NCBI GenBank assembly: GCA_018401495.1
Contig: JAGYJX010000042.1
Span: 43,758-107,757 of the forward strand
Origin: Rhodospirillaceae bacterium
Lineage (GTDB): Bacteria; Pseudomonadota; Alphaproteobacteria; Thalassobaculales; Thalassobaculaceae
Length of the DNA stretch: 64,000 nucleotides
Reading direction: 5' to 3'
The first letter of the stretch is position 1. Every line of letters begins with the position of its first letter. Shown here piece after piece: positions 29,119 to 39,377 of this stretch. The notes under the pieces are model-generated. The model ran no database searches. It had not been told where the DNA came from and saw nothing but the letters and a program-made list of their open reading frames with translations. A program made the position numbers and the translations under genes.

Positions 29119-30437
29119 TCAGGCCGCTCGGGCCTCGGCGAGGTAGCGGCCGACCTCGTCGCGCAGGGTCGAGGACTGGGAAGCCAGGTCGCCGGCGGCC
29201 GACGACACGTCGCGGGCGGCGCGGTCGGTGTCCGCCGCCGCCTCCCGCACCTTGCCGGTGCTCTGCGCCACTTCGCGTGTGCCGACCGAGGCCTCCTGGA
29301 CGTTGCGGGTGATCTCGGCGGTGGTCGAGGCCTGCTCGTCGACAGCGATCGACACCGCCGCGGAGCGCTGCCCGACATCGGCGATCGCCGTGACGATCTG
29401 GCCGATCGCGGTCACGGTCTCGGCCGTCGCCTCGCGGATCCGCGACACCTGCTCCTGGATCCGCTGCGGTGGCCTGGCCGGTCTGGTTGGCGAGCGCCTT
29501 GACCTCGCCGGCCACGACCGCGAAGCCCTTGCCGGCCTCGCCGGCGCGCGCCGCCTCGATGGTGGCGTTCAGCGCCAGCAGGTTGGTCTGCTCGGCGATC
29601 GTGGTGATCAGGGTGACGACGCTGCCGATCTCCTCGGCGGCCTCGTTCAGCGCCTGCACCATGGCGTTCGCCGATTCCGCCTTGACGCTGGCCTTCGTTG
29701 GTGGTGCGCTCGGCCTCGGCGACCTGCCGGGTGATCTCCTGGATCGACGCGGACAGTTCCTCGGCGGCGGCGGCGACCGTCTGGACGTTGGCCGAGGCCT
29801 GCTCGGTGGCCGCCGCCACCGCCGTAGTCTGGTCGGTCGTGGCGTCGGCGAGCTGCGTCAGGCTGCCCGCCGTGCCCCGCATCTGCTCGGCCGCGGTCGC
29901 CACCGATTCCACGACCCCGGCGACCTGATGCTCGAAGCGCTCGGTCATCGCGGCGAACCGCGCGACCTTGGCCCCCATGGCGTCGGCGGCGCCGTTGATG
30001 CGGCTGGCGCTGGCCAGGAACTGGCCGCCGAGGCCCTCGGGCCGGATGCTCCGGTAGTAGACGCCGCGCGACACCGCCTCCATGGCCGCCCCCGCCTCGC
30101 GCACGAAGGCGTCGGTGACGTCGATCATCCGGTTCACGGACAGCAGCATCGCGGTCGGGGCGCCGGTGGACCCGACGCCGATCAGCCGGCGTTCGAAGTC
30201 GCCCGCCGCCACCGCGTCGCAGACCTCCTGGGTCCGCTCGATCCAGCCATCGGCCAGCGACGCCAGGCGGAACGCCACCACCGCCGCCGCCACTCCCAGC
30301 CCGGCCGCCACGCTGACCGCCAGCGCGACCACGGTCGGCTCCAGCGGCAGCCAGGGCAGCGCCGCCGCGATCAGACCGGCGCCGGCCGCCACCGCCGCGA
30401 ACGGCGCCGCCCTAGAGCGAGAGGACGAACTGGTCAT
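29119..30437 (-). CDS. Methyl-accepting chemotaxis protein, short periplasm-less type (two frameshifts)
   Basis: About 439 residues when indels near 29697 and 29471 are corrected. The N-terminus has a hairpin of two membrane segments (AAVAAGAGLIAAALPWL, VVALAVSVAAGLGVAAAVVAF) with almost no periplasmic domain. Next come a HAMP-like region (ERTQEVCDAVAAGDFERRL), the signalling helices and the conserved tip (SVVTLITTIAEQTNLLALNA, EARAGEAGKGFAVVAGEV). The protein ends in LAEARAA at 29119. The start overlaps the stop of the PAS gene by 26 bases. Without a sensor domain of its own it probably signals for the PAS protein, as a split Aer-like receptor. Confidence 0.85.
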
Positions 30438-30936
30438 AGCTGACTCCCTTGCTCTTCAGGACCCCGACGAGATGTTCGTAGGCCGAGGCCATGCCGTCCT
30501 TGCGGTTGTCCGGCGCGTCCTCCTTGGCCTTGAGCTCGCGGTAGATCCCCTCGATCGCCGCGACGGCGGAGGGGTCGGGCAGCCGGCGGCTGGAGTGGTA
30601 GCCGAGGATCGCGCCGCTGGCGTCCAGGCTCGGCGTGACGTGCGCCAGCACCCAGTAGTGGTCGCCGTCGCGGGCCATGTTCTTGACGTAGGCGAAGATC
30701 TCGCCACCGGCCGAGATGGTGTCCCAGAGCAGCTTGAACACGCAGCGCGGCATGTCCGGGTGGCGGATCACGCTGTGCGGCTGGCCCAGCAATTCCCTCT
30801 CGGCGTAGCCCGCGACCCGCCGGAACACGTCGTTGCAGTAGGTGATGCGGCCCTTGGGATCGGTCTTACTGACAATGATCTCGTTCCGCCCGAACGTCCG
30901 CTCCCGTCCGCTCGGCCGCACCTCGTGCCTGCTCAC
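30412..30936 (-). CDS. Aer-like PAS sensor protein (GTG start)
   Basis: 174 residues from GTG 30936, chosen because it has a perfect AGGAGG six bases upstream; ATG 30987 lacks one. The single PAS domain carries the Aer-type signature IIVSKTDPKGRITYCNDVF and GYAERELLGQPHSVIRHPDMP, with the YHSSRRLPDP segment after the core. In E. coli Aer this domain binds FAD and reads redox or oxygen state. There is no membrane anchor or signalling domain; these are supplied by the overlapping chemoreceptor downstream. The two likely form an energy-taxis receptor. Confidence 0.85.
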   Translation of the reverse strand: MSRHEVRPSGRERTFGRNEIIVSKTDPKGRITYCNDVFRRVAGYAERELLGQPHSVIRHPDMPRCVFKLLWDTISAGGEIFAYVKNMARDGDHYWVLAHVTPSLDASGAILGYHSSRRLPDPSAVAAIEGIYRELKAKEDAPDNRKDGMASAYEHLVGVLKSKGVSYDQFVLSL

Positions 30937-31082
30937 GCGCCCCTCCTGCCGCCCCGGCGCCGCCTCGCGCCGTATCCGTGTCGTCATGGACACGGTATGC
31001 GTGGGGGGATTAACAGATCGTCAACCCAACGCGTTTGATGGCGCGGGACGCCGTCGGTGGACCGTCAGACCGGGCCGTGCCG

Positions 31083-31964
31083 TCAGACCGGGCCGTGCAG
31101 CGCCTCGATCCTCTCGGCCAGGGCGACCAGCCGGTTCGCCTCGGCGACGTGCAGGGCCTCGACCAGCTTGCCGTCGACCAGCAGCACGCCCTTGCCCTCG
31201 GCGGCGACCGCGGCGTGGGCGGCGGTGATGCGGCGAGCCCAGGCCAAGTCGTCGGCCCCGGGCGCGAACACCGCGTTGGCGGTGGCGATGGTCTTGGGAT
31301 GGATCAGGGTCTTGCCGTCGAACCCGAACTCCACACCCTGCCGGCACGAGGCGGCGAAGCCCTCGTCGTCGCCGAGGTCGAGATAGACCCCGTCGAGGAT
31401 GGCGAGGTCGTGGGCGCGGGCCGACAGCAGGCACAGCCCGAGCGCCGTCACGAACGGCAGCCGGTCGCGGGTGTGCAGGCAATGCAGGTCCTTGGCGAGG
31501 TCGGAGGTGCCCATCACCATGCCGGCGAGGCGCGGCGTCGAGGCGGCGATCTCGGTCGCCGCCAGCACCCCGCGAGGCGTCTCCATCATGCACCACAGCG
31601 CGAGGCCGTCGGGGGCGCCGTGCGCCACCAGCACCGCCTCGGCCCGGCGCACCGTGTCGGCGCTCTCGACCTTGGGCAGCAGCACGGCGTCGAACGGCTG
31701 GCCGGCGGCGAACGCAAGGTCGGCGTAGCCCCAGGCGGTGTCGAGCCCGTTGACCCGCAGCACCAGCTCGCGACCGCCGTAACCGCCGGACAGCAACGCC
31801 GCGGCGATGGTCTCGCGGGCGGTCTCCTTGGCCTCGGGCGCCACCGCGTCCTCGAGATCCATGACGATCACATCGCACGGCAGGCCGCGCGCCTTCTCGA
31901 GCGCCCGCGGGTTGGATCCGGGCATGTAGAGCGCCGAGCGGCGCGGGCGAAGCGAAGCGGGCAT
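31083..31964 (-). CDS. CitE-like HpcH/HpaI aldolase family CoA-ester lyase
   Basis: 293 residues from ATG 31964 (MPASLRPRRSALYMPGSN). Family motifs are PRRSALYMPGSNPRALEKA, the Mg2+ site segments VIVMDLEDAVAPEAK and WCMMETPRGVL, and GTSDLAKDL plus FDGKTLIHPKTI. This matches L-malyl-CoA / beta-methylmalyl-CoA / citryl-CoA lyase-like proteins, which cleave CoA thioesters reversibly. The exact substrate is not readable from sequence. It is divergent from pdxY with a 134-base gap. Confidence 0.88.
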   Translation of the reverse strand: MPASLRPRRSALYMPGSNPRALEKARGLPCDVIVMDLEDAVAPEAKETARETIAAALLSGGYGGRELVLRVNGLDTAWGYADLAFAAGQPFDAVLLPKVESADTVRRAEAVLVAHGAPDGLALWCMMETPRGVLAATEIAASTPRLAGMVMGTSDLAKDLHCLHTRDRLPFVTALGLCLLSARAHDLAILDGVYLDLGDDEGFAASCRQGVEFGFDGKTLIHPKTIATANAVFAPGADDLAWARRITAAHAAVAAEGKGVLLVDGKLVEALHVAEANRLVALAERIEALHGPV

Positions 31965-32098
31965 GAGGGTCTCCATCGGGTCTCGTGGGCGGCGCACCCT
32001 AACCGTCCGCGCGATCGCCCGGAAGGGGGCCGGGCCGGAGCGGCGACGCGCGGTGAGAACCTCCTGGTGCCGGCCCGCCGGGCGGCTATAGTCGGGCC

Positions 32099-32917
32099 AT
32101 GCCGATCCTCGCCGTCTCCTCGCACGTCTCCGTCGGGCATGTGGGCAACGCCGCCGCCGTGCCGGCGCTCGAGCGCCTGGGGCACACCGTGTGGCGGGTC
32201 GACACCGTGGCGTTCTCCAACCACCCGGGCCATGGCCATCACACCGGAACGGTGCGTCCGGACCACGAGGTCCGCGACCTGCTGACCGGAATCGGCCGCC
32301 ACACCGGCTGGCACGGCTGTGCGGGAATCTACTCGGGCTATCTCGGCGAGGCCGGCAGCGGCTGGGCGGTCGCCGACGCGGTCGACGCCGCCCGCGCGGT
32401 CGAGCCGCGCCTCGTCTATGTCTGCGATCCGATCATCGGCGACCACGGCCGGGTGTTCGTGCGCGACGGTGTCGAGAAGGCGATCCGCGAGCGGCTGGCG
32501 CCGCGGGCGACGGCGATCACGCCGAACGCCTTCGAACTGGAGCGGCTGTCCGGCCATCGGGTCGAGACGGTCGAGCACGCCCACGCCGCCGCGGTCACGC
32601 TGCTGGAATGGGGGCCGGACATCGTGATCGGCACCGGCATTCCGGACGGCGACGATTTGGCGATCGTCATCGTCACCGTCGACGGCAGCCACACCGTCCG
32701 CACCCGTCGCCGCGACCGCGCGTTCTTCGGCACCGGCGACCTGTTCGCCGGCCTGTTCCTGGCGCATTATCTCGACGGCCGCGATCCCGCCCGGGCGATG
32801 TCCCGCAGCGTCGCCGGGCTGGACGTGGCGACGGCGGCGACCGAGGCGGCCGGCACCATCGACCTGGCGCTGATCGCCAACCTCGACGCCATCGTCCGCG
32901 CCGAGCGGCCGGACTGA
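32099..32917 (+). CDS. pdxY: Pyridoxal kinase PdxY
   Basis: 272 residues of the ribokinase-like pyridoxal kinase family, which phosphorylates pyridoxal in vitamin B6 salvage. Visible motifs are MPILAVSSHVSVGHVGN at the N-terminus (substrate loop), CDPIIGDHGRVFV, ITPNAFELERLSG, and the anion-hole segment FFGTGDLFAGLFLAHYL with the catalytic Asp. Cytoplasmic. It is followed by a 412-base gene-free region. Confidence 0.92.
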   Translation: MPILAVSSHVSVGHVGNAAAVPALERLGHTVWRVDTVAFSNHPGHGHHTGTVRPDHEVRDLLTGIGRHTGWHGCAGIYSGYLGEAGSGWAVADAVDAARAVEPRLVYVCDPIIGDHGRVFVRDGVEKAIRERLAPRATAITPNAFELERLSGHRVETVEHAHAAAVTLLEWGPDIVIGTGIPDGDDLAIVIVTVDGSHTVRTRRRDRAFFGTGDLFAGLFLAHYLDGRDPARAMSRSVAGLDVATAATEAAGTIDLALIANLDAIVRAERPD

Positions 32918-32974
32918 GGGCGGGTGTTCCGGCGCTTCTTCCCGGAGCTGTGGGAGTGCCGGACGGAGCTTTAG

Positions 32975-33330
32975 GACCAAGCCACCGTCGCTCCGTGGGG
33001 CCCGGATAGCCGAGGCTTCGCCACGGCTTCCGGGGTGACGACCAAGGAAGAGGGGCCGACCACCGACCTGATGGAGGGCGATCCCCGCCCTGTCGTCATC
33101 CCGGGCGAGCGCAGACCGGACCACGCCGCTCACCGGAGCACCATCGGCAAGCCGCCCTCGCTTTGCGGCCCCCGGACGTCGACAAAAAGGGGCCGATCGC
33201 CTCCGCCGTCGTCACCGGCGAGCGCAGCGACCGGCCGCTCCACCGGCGCCATCGGCAAGCCACCGTCGTCCGTGGCCCGCAGACGCGGCTGCACGGCGGT
33301 GACGACAAGGGCAGAGGGGCGCGAGCGCCC
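32975..33330. repeat. Degenerate ~115-bp repeats in the gene-free region before asd
   Basis: The 412-base gap 32918-33329 holds no credible gene. Units starting GTCGTCA-CC-GGCGAGCGCAG occur at 33092 and 33208 (offset 116), both followed by CATCGGCAAGCC. A partial unit with AAGCCACCGTCG occurs at 32979 and again at 33257. Repeats of this kind, with a CCGGGGTGACGAC-type core (33033), look like dispersed intergenic elements; a related core appears at 48157. Confidence 0.5.
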
Positions 33331-34355
33331 TACGCCGCCTTCTTCAGGTGCCGCGCAACCAGCAGTTCGGCGATCTGCACGGCGTTCAGGGCCGCACCCT
33401 TGCGCAGGTTGTCGGAGACGCACCAGAACACCAGGCCGTTCTTCACGGTCGGGTCCTTGCGGATGCGGCTGACGTAGACCGCGTCCTCGCCGGCGCATTC
33501 GATCGGGCTGACGTAGCCCTCGTCGGCGCGGTGGTCGACGATCAGCAGACCGGGGAAGTCCTTCATGGCGGCCCGCGCCGAGTGCTCGTCGATCGGCTTC
33601 TTGGTCTCGATGAACACCGCCTCAGAGTGGCCGATGAACACCGGCACCCGCACGCAGGTCGCGACCACGTCGATGTCCGGGTCGAGGATCTTCTTGGTCT
33701 CGACCGACATCTTCCACTCCTCCTTGGTGAACCCGTCGTCCATGAAGACGTCGATGTGCGGGATCACGTTGAAGGCGATCTGCTTGGTGAAGTTCTCGCG
33801 GGTGATCGGGTCGTTCACGTAGACCGCGCGGGTCTGGTTGAACAGCTCGTCCATGCCGTCCTTGCCGGCCCCGGAGACCGACTGGTAGGTCGACACCACC
33901 ACGCGCTTGATGCCGAAGGCGTCGTGCAGCGGCTTCAGCGCCACCACCAGCTGGGCGGTCGAGCAGTTCGGGTTGGCGATGATGTTCTTGCGGCCGTAGC
34001 GGGCCAGCGCGTCCGGGTTGACCTCCGGCACCACCAGCGGCACGTCCGGGTCCATGCGGAACGCCGAGCTGTTGTCGATGACGATGCAGCCGGCGGCACC
34101 GGCCTTCGGCGCGTATTCCTTGCTGACGTCGCCGCCGGCCGAGAACAGCGCGATGTCGGTGGTGGAGAAATCGTACTTCGCCAGATCCTGCACGGTCAGC
34201 GTCTTCTTCTCGCCGAACGAGATCTGACCCCCGGCCGACCGGCCGGACGCCAGCGCCACGACCTCGTCGACCGGGAAATTGCGCTCGGCGAGGGTGGTCA
34301 GCATCTCGCGTCCCACCGCACCCGTGGCCCCGACGACGGCAACCTTGTAGCCCAT
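33330..34355 (-). CDS. asd: Aspartate-semialdehyde dehydrogenase
   Basis: 341 residues, family length. It reduces aspartyl phosphate to aspartate semialdehyde, the branch point to lysine, threonine and methionine and to meso-diaminopimelate. Motifs: the NADP-binding VAVVGATGAVGREML at the N-terminus, DNSSAFR, and the active-site Cys131 in IIANPNCST, with FIGHSEAVF later. It lies downstream of leuC-leuD-leuB on the same strand, as in many alphaproteobacteria. dapF for the same diaminopimelate pathway is 9 kb away. Confidence 0.96.
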   Translation of the reverse strand: MGYKVAVVGATGAVGREMLTTLAERNFPVDEVVALASGRSAGGQISFGEKKTLTVQDLAKYDFSTTDIALFSAGGDVSKEYAPKAGAAGCIVIDNSSAFRMDPDVPLVVPEVNPDALARYGRKNIIANPNCSTAQLVVALKPLHDAFGIKRVVVSTYQSVSGAGKDGMDELFNQTRAVYVNDPITRENFTKQIAFNVIPHIDVFMDDGFTKEEWKMSVETKKILDPDIDVVATCVRVPVFIGHSEAVFIETKKPIDEHSARAAMKDFPGLLIVDHRADEGYVSPIECAGEDAVYVSRIRKDPTVKNGLVFWCVSDNLRKGAALNAVQIAELLVARHLKKAA

Positions 34356-34455
34356 GTCCTCAACTCCTCTCGAAACCGCGCGCGGCGTGCCGCACCGTCC
34401 GGGGTCCCCTGGGCCCCCGACCGCCGTCGCACGCGCGCAGCAGGAGGCCCGACCC

Positions 34456-34602
34456 CTAGCGGGTGGTCTTGCCGAGCTTCTTGGTGGTGGTGGTCAGCGC
34501 GCCGAGGCGCAGGTCGGCCGAGGGCACGGCGGGGCAAAGCGCCCCGTCGGCGTGCACGCGAATCCCGGTACGGAGAACCGTCTCGACCATGGCGCGCTTC
34601 AT
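34456..34602 (-). CDS. Possible 48-aa basic peptide between leuB and asd
   Basis: An ATG at 34602 opens a 48-codon frame, MKRAMVETVLRTGIRVH... ending in a Thr/Lys-rich tail (TTTTKKLGKTTR), between leuB and asd on the same strand. Upstream is only a weak GGGGA nine bases away. I do not recognise it. The codon use (GC-rich third positions) is compatible with coding, and the basic tail recalls small ribosome-associated peptides, but chance cannot be excluded. This stretch (34356-34675) has no other gene. Confidence 0.3.
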   Translation of the reverse strand: MKRAMVETVLRTGIRVHADGALCPAVPSADLRLGALTTTTKKLGKTTR

Positions 34603-34675
34603 ACGCCAAATCCCCGGGCGTGAAAACGGGAGATTTGAGGGCCGGCCGCGGCGGCCGGCGGCCGGCCCGTCGACC

Positions 34676-35796
34676 TCAGCCCGCCGCGAGCTTGTCGAGT
34701 TCCTTGAGGATGCTGTCGGTCATGACGTTGGTCGAGACCTTGGCCTTGCCCGGCTGCATGATGTCGGCGGTGCGCAGGCCCGACGCGCAGCACGTTGTCG
34801 ATCGCCTTCGACGATCATGTCGGCGTCCTCGCCCATGTCGAAGCTGTAGCGCAGCAGCATGGAGAACGACAGCAGCTCGGCGATCGGGTTGGCGATGCCC
34901 TTGCCGGCGATGTCCGGGGCCGAGCCGTGCACCGGCTCGTACAGGGCGTGGCGCCGGCCGGTGGTCGGATCCTCGGCGCCGAGCGAGGCCGACGGCAGCA
35001 TGCCGAGCGAGCCCGTCAGCATCGCCGCGCAATCCGAGAGGATGTCGCCGAACAGGTTGTCGGTGACGATGACGTCGAACTGCTTGGGGGTGCGGACCAG
35101 CTGCATGGCGCAGTTGTCGGCGTACATGTTCTCGTACTCGAGACCCTCGCCCTCGCGCTTGTGCAAATCGGTCATGACCTGGCGCCACAGCACGCCCGAC
35201 ATCATGACGTTGGCCTTCTCGACCGAGGTCACCTTGCCGCGGCGCTTGCGCGCCAGGTCGAAGGCGACCCGGCCGATGCGCTCGATCTCCGGCGTCGTGT
35301 AGGCCTGGGTGTCGAAGCCGCGCTTGCCGCCGCCCGGCAGGTCCTCGATGCCGCGCGGCTCGCAGAAATACACCCCGCCGGTCAGCTCGCGCAGGATCAT
35401 GATGTCGAGGCCCGACACCAGCTCCTTCTTCAGCGAGGAATTGTCGGCCATCGAGGCGAACACCATCGCCGGCCGAAGGTTGGCGAACAGGTCCATCTCC
35501 TTGCGCAGGCGCAGCAGCCCGCGCTCGGGCTTCATCTCGAACGGCAGGTCGTCGTATTTCGGACCGCCGACCGAGCCGAACAGCACGGCGTCGGCGTCGA
35601 CCGCGTCGGCCAGCGTCTCGTCGGTCAGCGGGGTGCCGGAAGCGTCGTAGGCCGCACCCCCGACCAGGCCCTCCTGGACGTCGAACGACACCGAGCGCTT
35701 CTTCGCCATCCAGTCGACGACGCGCAGGGTCTCGCGCACCACCTCGGGGCCGATGCCGTCACCCGGCAGGACGAGCAGTTTCTTGTTGGATGCCAT
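34676..35796 (-). CDS. leuB: 3-isopropylmalate dehydrogenase LeuB (two nearby indels at the 3' end)
   Basis: About 372 residues. It oxidatively decarboxylates 3-isopropylmalate with NAD+ in leucine synthesis. Motifs: KLLVLPGDGIGPEVV at the start, the substrate site RLRKEMDLFANLRPA, and the metal/substrate loop VTDNLFGDILSDCAAML, then EPVHGSAPDIAGKG. The last ~45 residues are shifted by extra bases near 34800 and 34787; corrected they read VEAIDNVLRVGLRTADIM...LKELDKLAAG and stop at 34676. Third gene of the leuC-leuD-leuB group; a 121-base gap separates it from leuD. Confidence 0.95.
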
Positions 35797-35917
35797 GACG
35801 CTCCTTAATCCCCGGTCGGTTGGTGGATGAGCGATTGCTTATCCGAACCGGTCCGGGGTGGCAAACGGGTTGTCCGGGGTCTGCGGCCGGGGTTCGCGGC
35901 CAGGGTCTTGGGCCGGC

Positions 35918-36523
35918 TCAGGCCCAGGGCTGGGAGAGCTTGCGCTGCTCCTCGAACGTGGAGATGCCGGTCTCGCGCTGCAGCGTCAGGCCGATGTCGT
36001 CGAGGCCGTTCAGCAGGCAGTGCTTGCGGTGCGGGTCGATCTCGAACGACACGCTCTCGCCGTTCGGCCGGCCGATGGTCTGGCTCTCCAGGTCGATCTC
36101 CAGGACCGCGTTCGAGCCCTTGGAGGCGTCGTCCATCAGCTCGCGCAGCTGCTGCTTGGTGACCTTGATCGGCAGGATGCCGTTCTTGAAGCAGTTGTTG
36201 TAGAAGATGTCGGCGAAGCTGGTGCTGATCACGCAGCGGATGCCGAAGTCGAGCAGCGCCCAGGGCGCGTGCTCGCGGCTCGATCCGCAGCCGAAATTAT
36301 CGTCGGCGACCAGCACCTGCGCGCCCCGGTACTGCGGCTTGTTGAGCACGAAGTCCGGCTTCTCGGCGCCGCTGTCGTCGTAGCGCATCTCGGCGAACAG
36401 ATGCTTGCCGAGCCCGGTGCGCTTGATGGTCTTCAGGTACTGCTTGGGGATGATCATGTCGGTGTCGACGTTGATCATGTCGAGCGGGGCGGCGGTGCCG
36501 CGCAGCTGGGTGAACTTGTCCAT
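35918..36523 (-). CDS. leuD: 3-isopropylmalate dehydratase small subunit LeuD
   Basis: 201 residues. Swivel-domain subunit that with LeuC isomerises 2- to 3-isopropylmalate. Motifs: LDMINVDTDMIIPKQYLK near the N-terminus, ILVADDNFGCGSSREHAP-type segment (here VLVADDNFGCGSSREHAP) and ALLDFGIRCVISTSFADIF, NNCFKNGILPI. It starts 25 bases after the leuC stop in the same operon. Confidence 0.96.
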   Translation of the reverse strand: MDKFTQLRGTAAPLDMINVDTDMIIPKQYLKTIKRTGLGKHLFAEMRYDDSGAEKPDFVLNKPQYRGAQVLVADDNFGCGSSREHAPWALLDFGIRCVISTSFADIFYNNCFKNGILPIKVTKQQLRELMDDASKGSNAVLEIDLESQTIGRPNGESVSFEIDPHRKHCLLNGLDDIGLTLQRETGISTFEEQRKLSQPWA

Positions 36524-36548
36524 GCCCTGTCTCCTCCCGGTCCCGGTG

Positions 36549-37958
<1,410 letters not shown>

Positions 37959-38102
37959 GGCTCGGAATTCCCTCCTGAACGCGGGCGCGCTTGCGTCCGG
38001 GTGCGCCCGTCCCTCGTGTGCTCCGGAGGCGGGACATTACAAAGTTGCGCCGGCCGCGCAAACCGTGAAACGCGCAAGGGGGTTTTGCGGGCCGCCCGAC
38101 GC

Positions 38103-38141
38103 TTGACCCGACGCTGCGCCGTATATACTTTTTGTATATAC
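38103..38141 (+). promoter_or_regulatory. vapBC promoter with paired GTATATAC half-sites
   Basis: Two identical GTATATAC palindromic half-sites at 38121-38128 and 38134-38141 are separated by five T residues. They follow a -35-like TTGACC at 38103-38108 and overlap the -10 region (TATACT at 38124). The vapB start is 15 bases further on. The layout suits autoregulation by a VapB or VapBC complex. Confidence 0.65.
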
Positions 38142-38156
38142 CAAGTGGAGGCCCCG

Positions 38157-38408
38157 ATGTCTCAGGGTGCGCGCGCCAAGCTGTTCATGAGCGGAAATTC
38201 GCAGGCCCTTCGGATTCCGAAGGAGCTTAGGCTTCCAGGCAGGGAGGTACGGATCACCAGGCATGGCGACGGACTGCTGATCGAGCCGATCGCCGCGGAA
38301 CCGTGGGCCAACCTTCTCGCCGTCGCCGGAAGCATGTCGGACGATTACTTCGAGCAGGGCCGGGAGCAGCCGCCGATGCCCGAGGACCGCCCTGCCTTCA
38401 CCGACTGA
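38157..38408 (+). CDS. vapB: VapB-type antitoxin (AbrB-like DNA-binding)
   Basis: 83 residues. The N-terminal swapped-hairpin AbrB-like domain is visible as AKLFMSGNSQALRIPKEL...REVRITRHGDGLLIEPI, the usual VapB/MazE-like pattern with GNSQALRIPKE. The acidic C-terminal tail (SMSDDYFEQGREQPPMPEDR) is the part that wraps the toxin. ATG 38157 has GGAGG six bases upstream. The toxin gene follows after 4 bases. It likely represses its own promoter through the GTATATAC pair. Confidence 0.9.
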   Translation: MSQGARAKLFMSGNSQALRIPKELRLPGREVRITRHGDGLLIEPIAAEPWANLLAVAGSMSDDYFEQGREQPPMPEDRPAFTD

Positions 38409-38412
38409 TCCG

Positions 38413-38835
38413 ATGGCGACCCTTCCGCCCACCACCCGCTCCCTGGACACCAACATCGTCATCCAGGCCCTCAACGCGCGGCCGCGATCGATCCTGGAGC
38501 GTCTCGCGCAATTCAACCCGGAAGCGGTGGTGCTGTCGGCCGTGGTCGTCCATGAACTGCGCTACGGGGCCGATCGCAGCGCGCGGCCCGCCGAGAATCA
38601 CGCCCGTCTCGGCCGGGTGCTCCTCGACTTCAGGATCATCCCGTTCGATCCGGACGATGCGGCAGCGGCGGCTCGCGTACGCGCCGGTCTTGCCGCCAGG
38701 GGAACCCCCATAGGCCCGTTCGACGTGCTGATCGCGGGCCAGGCGTTGGCGAGGGATCTCATCCTGGTGACGAACAATCGCCGTGAGTTCGACAGGGTGC
38801 CGGGCCTCCGGGTGGAGGACTGGAGCACTTCCTGA
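38413..38835 (+). CDS. vapC: VapC-type PIN-domain toxin ribonuclease
   Basis: 140 residues. PIN-domain acidic residues are in place: D12 in SLDTNIVIQAL, E48 in VVHELRYGA, and D104 in GPFDVLIAGQAL, with the C-terminal VTNNRREFDRVPGL strand. Known: VapC toxins cleave tRNA or rRNA when freed from VapB. The cassette is inserted on the opposite strand between rplS and leuC. It is followed by a strong terminator hairpin. Confidence 0.92.
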   Translation: MATLPPTTRSLDTNIVIQALNARPRSILERLAQFNPEAVVLSAVVVHELRYGADRSARPAENHARLGRVLLDFRIIPFDPDDAAAAARVRAGLAARGTPIGPFDVLIAGQALARDLILVTNNRREFDRVPGLRVEDWSTS

Positions 38836-38848
38836 AGCGCACGCGAAA

Positions 38849-38876
38849 CGCCCCCGGACGTCACCGTCCGGGGGCG
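38849..38876. terminator. Perfect 12-bp hairpin between vapC and rplS
   Basis: CGCCCCCGGACG (38849-38860), loop TCAC, CGTCCGGGGGCG (38865-38876). It lies between the convergent ends of vapC (38835) and rplS (38901), so it can terminate both. A tetraloop and a very stable stem, but no long T-tract. Confidence 0.75.
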
Positions 38877-38900
38877 TGGATCCCGATCGTGCGGGTCGGC

Positions 38901-39377
38901 TCAGGCCTCGGCCTGGGCCTCGTTCTTCAGGGCGCGCTGCTCGGCCTGCTCGGCGAGACGGGCGGCGCGCTGCTCGGCGGCCACGGCGCGATCCTCGGCC
39001 GCCGCCTTGCCGGCGACGCCCGTGGTCTTCTCGGCGATACGGGCCGACTTGCCGGTCCGGCCGCGCAGGTAATACAGCTTGGCGCGCCGCACCTTGCCGC
39101 GGCGGATCAGCTCGACACCGGCGATCCGCGGCGAGTACAGCGGGAACACCCGCTCGACGCCCTCGCCGTAGGAGATCTTGCGCACGGTGAACGACGAGTT
39201 CACGCCGTCGTTGCTGCGCGCGATGCACACGCCCTCGAACGCCTGGATGCGCTCGCGCGTGCCCTCGACGACCTTCACGTCGACCCGCACCGTGTCGCCC
39301 GGGCCGAAGGCCGGGATGTTCTTGTCGGCCGAGAGGGCCGCGATCTGCTCATTCTCGAGCTGCTCGATGATGTTCAT
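38901..39377 (-). CDS. rplS: 50S ribosomal protein L19 with C-terminal extension
   Basis: 158 residues. The first about 115 are standard L19 (FGPGDTVRVDVKVVEGTRERIQ, FEGVCIAR, RVFPLYSPRIAGVELIRRGKVRRAKLYYLR, in short segments). The remaining about 40 are an Ala/Glu/Arg-rich helical tail typical of some alphaproteobacteria. The start overlaps the trmD stop by four bases. Last gene of ffh-rpsP-rimM-trmD-rplS. Confidence 0.96.
   Translation of the reverse strand: MNIIEQLENEQIAALSADKNIPAFGPGDTVRVDVKVVEGTRERIQAFEGVCIARSNDGVNSSFTVRKISYGEGVERVFPLYSPRIAGVELIRRGKVRRAKLYYLRGRTGKSARIAEKTTGVAGKAAAEDRAVAAEQRAARLAEQAEQRALKNEAQAEA

Noticed and set aside
32918..33330. Short frames in the gap before asd
   Set aside because: They overlap degenerate repeats, lack ribosome sites and have biased, low-complexity products.
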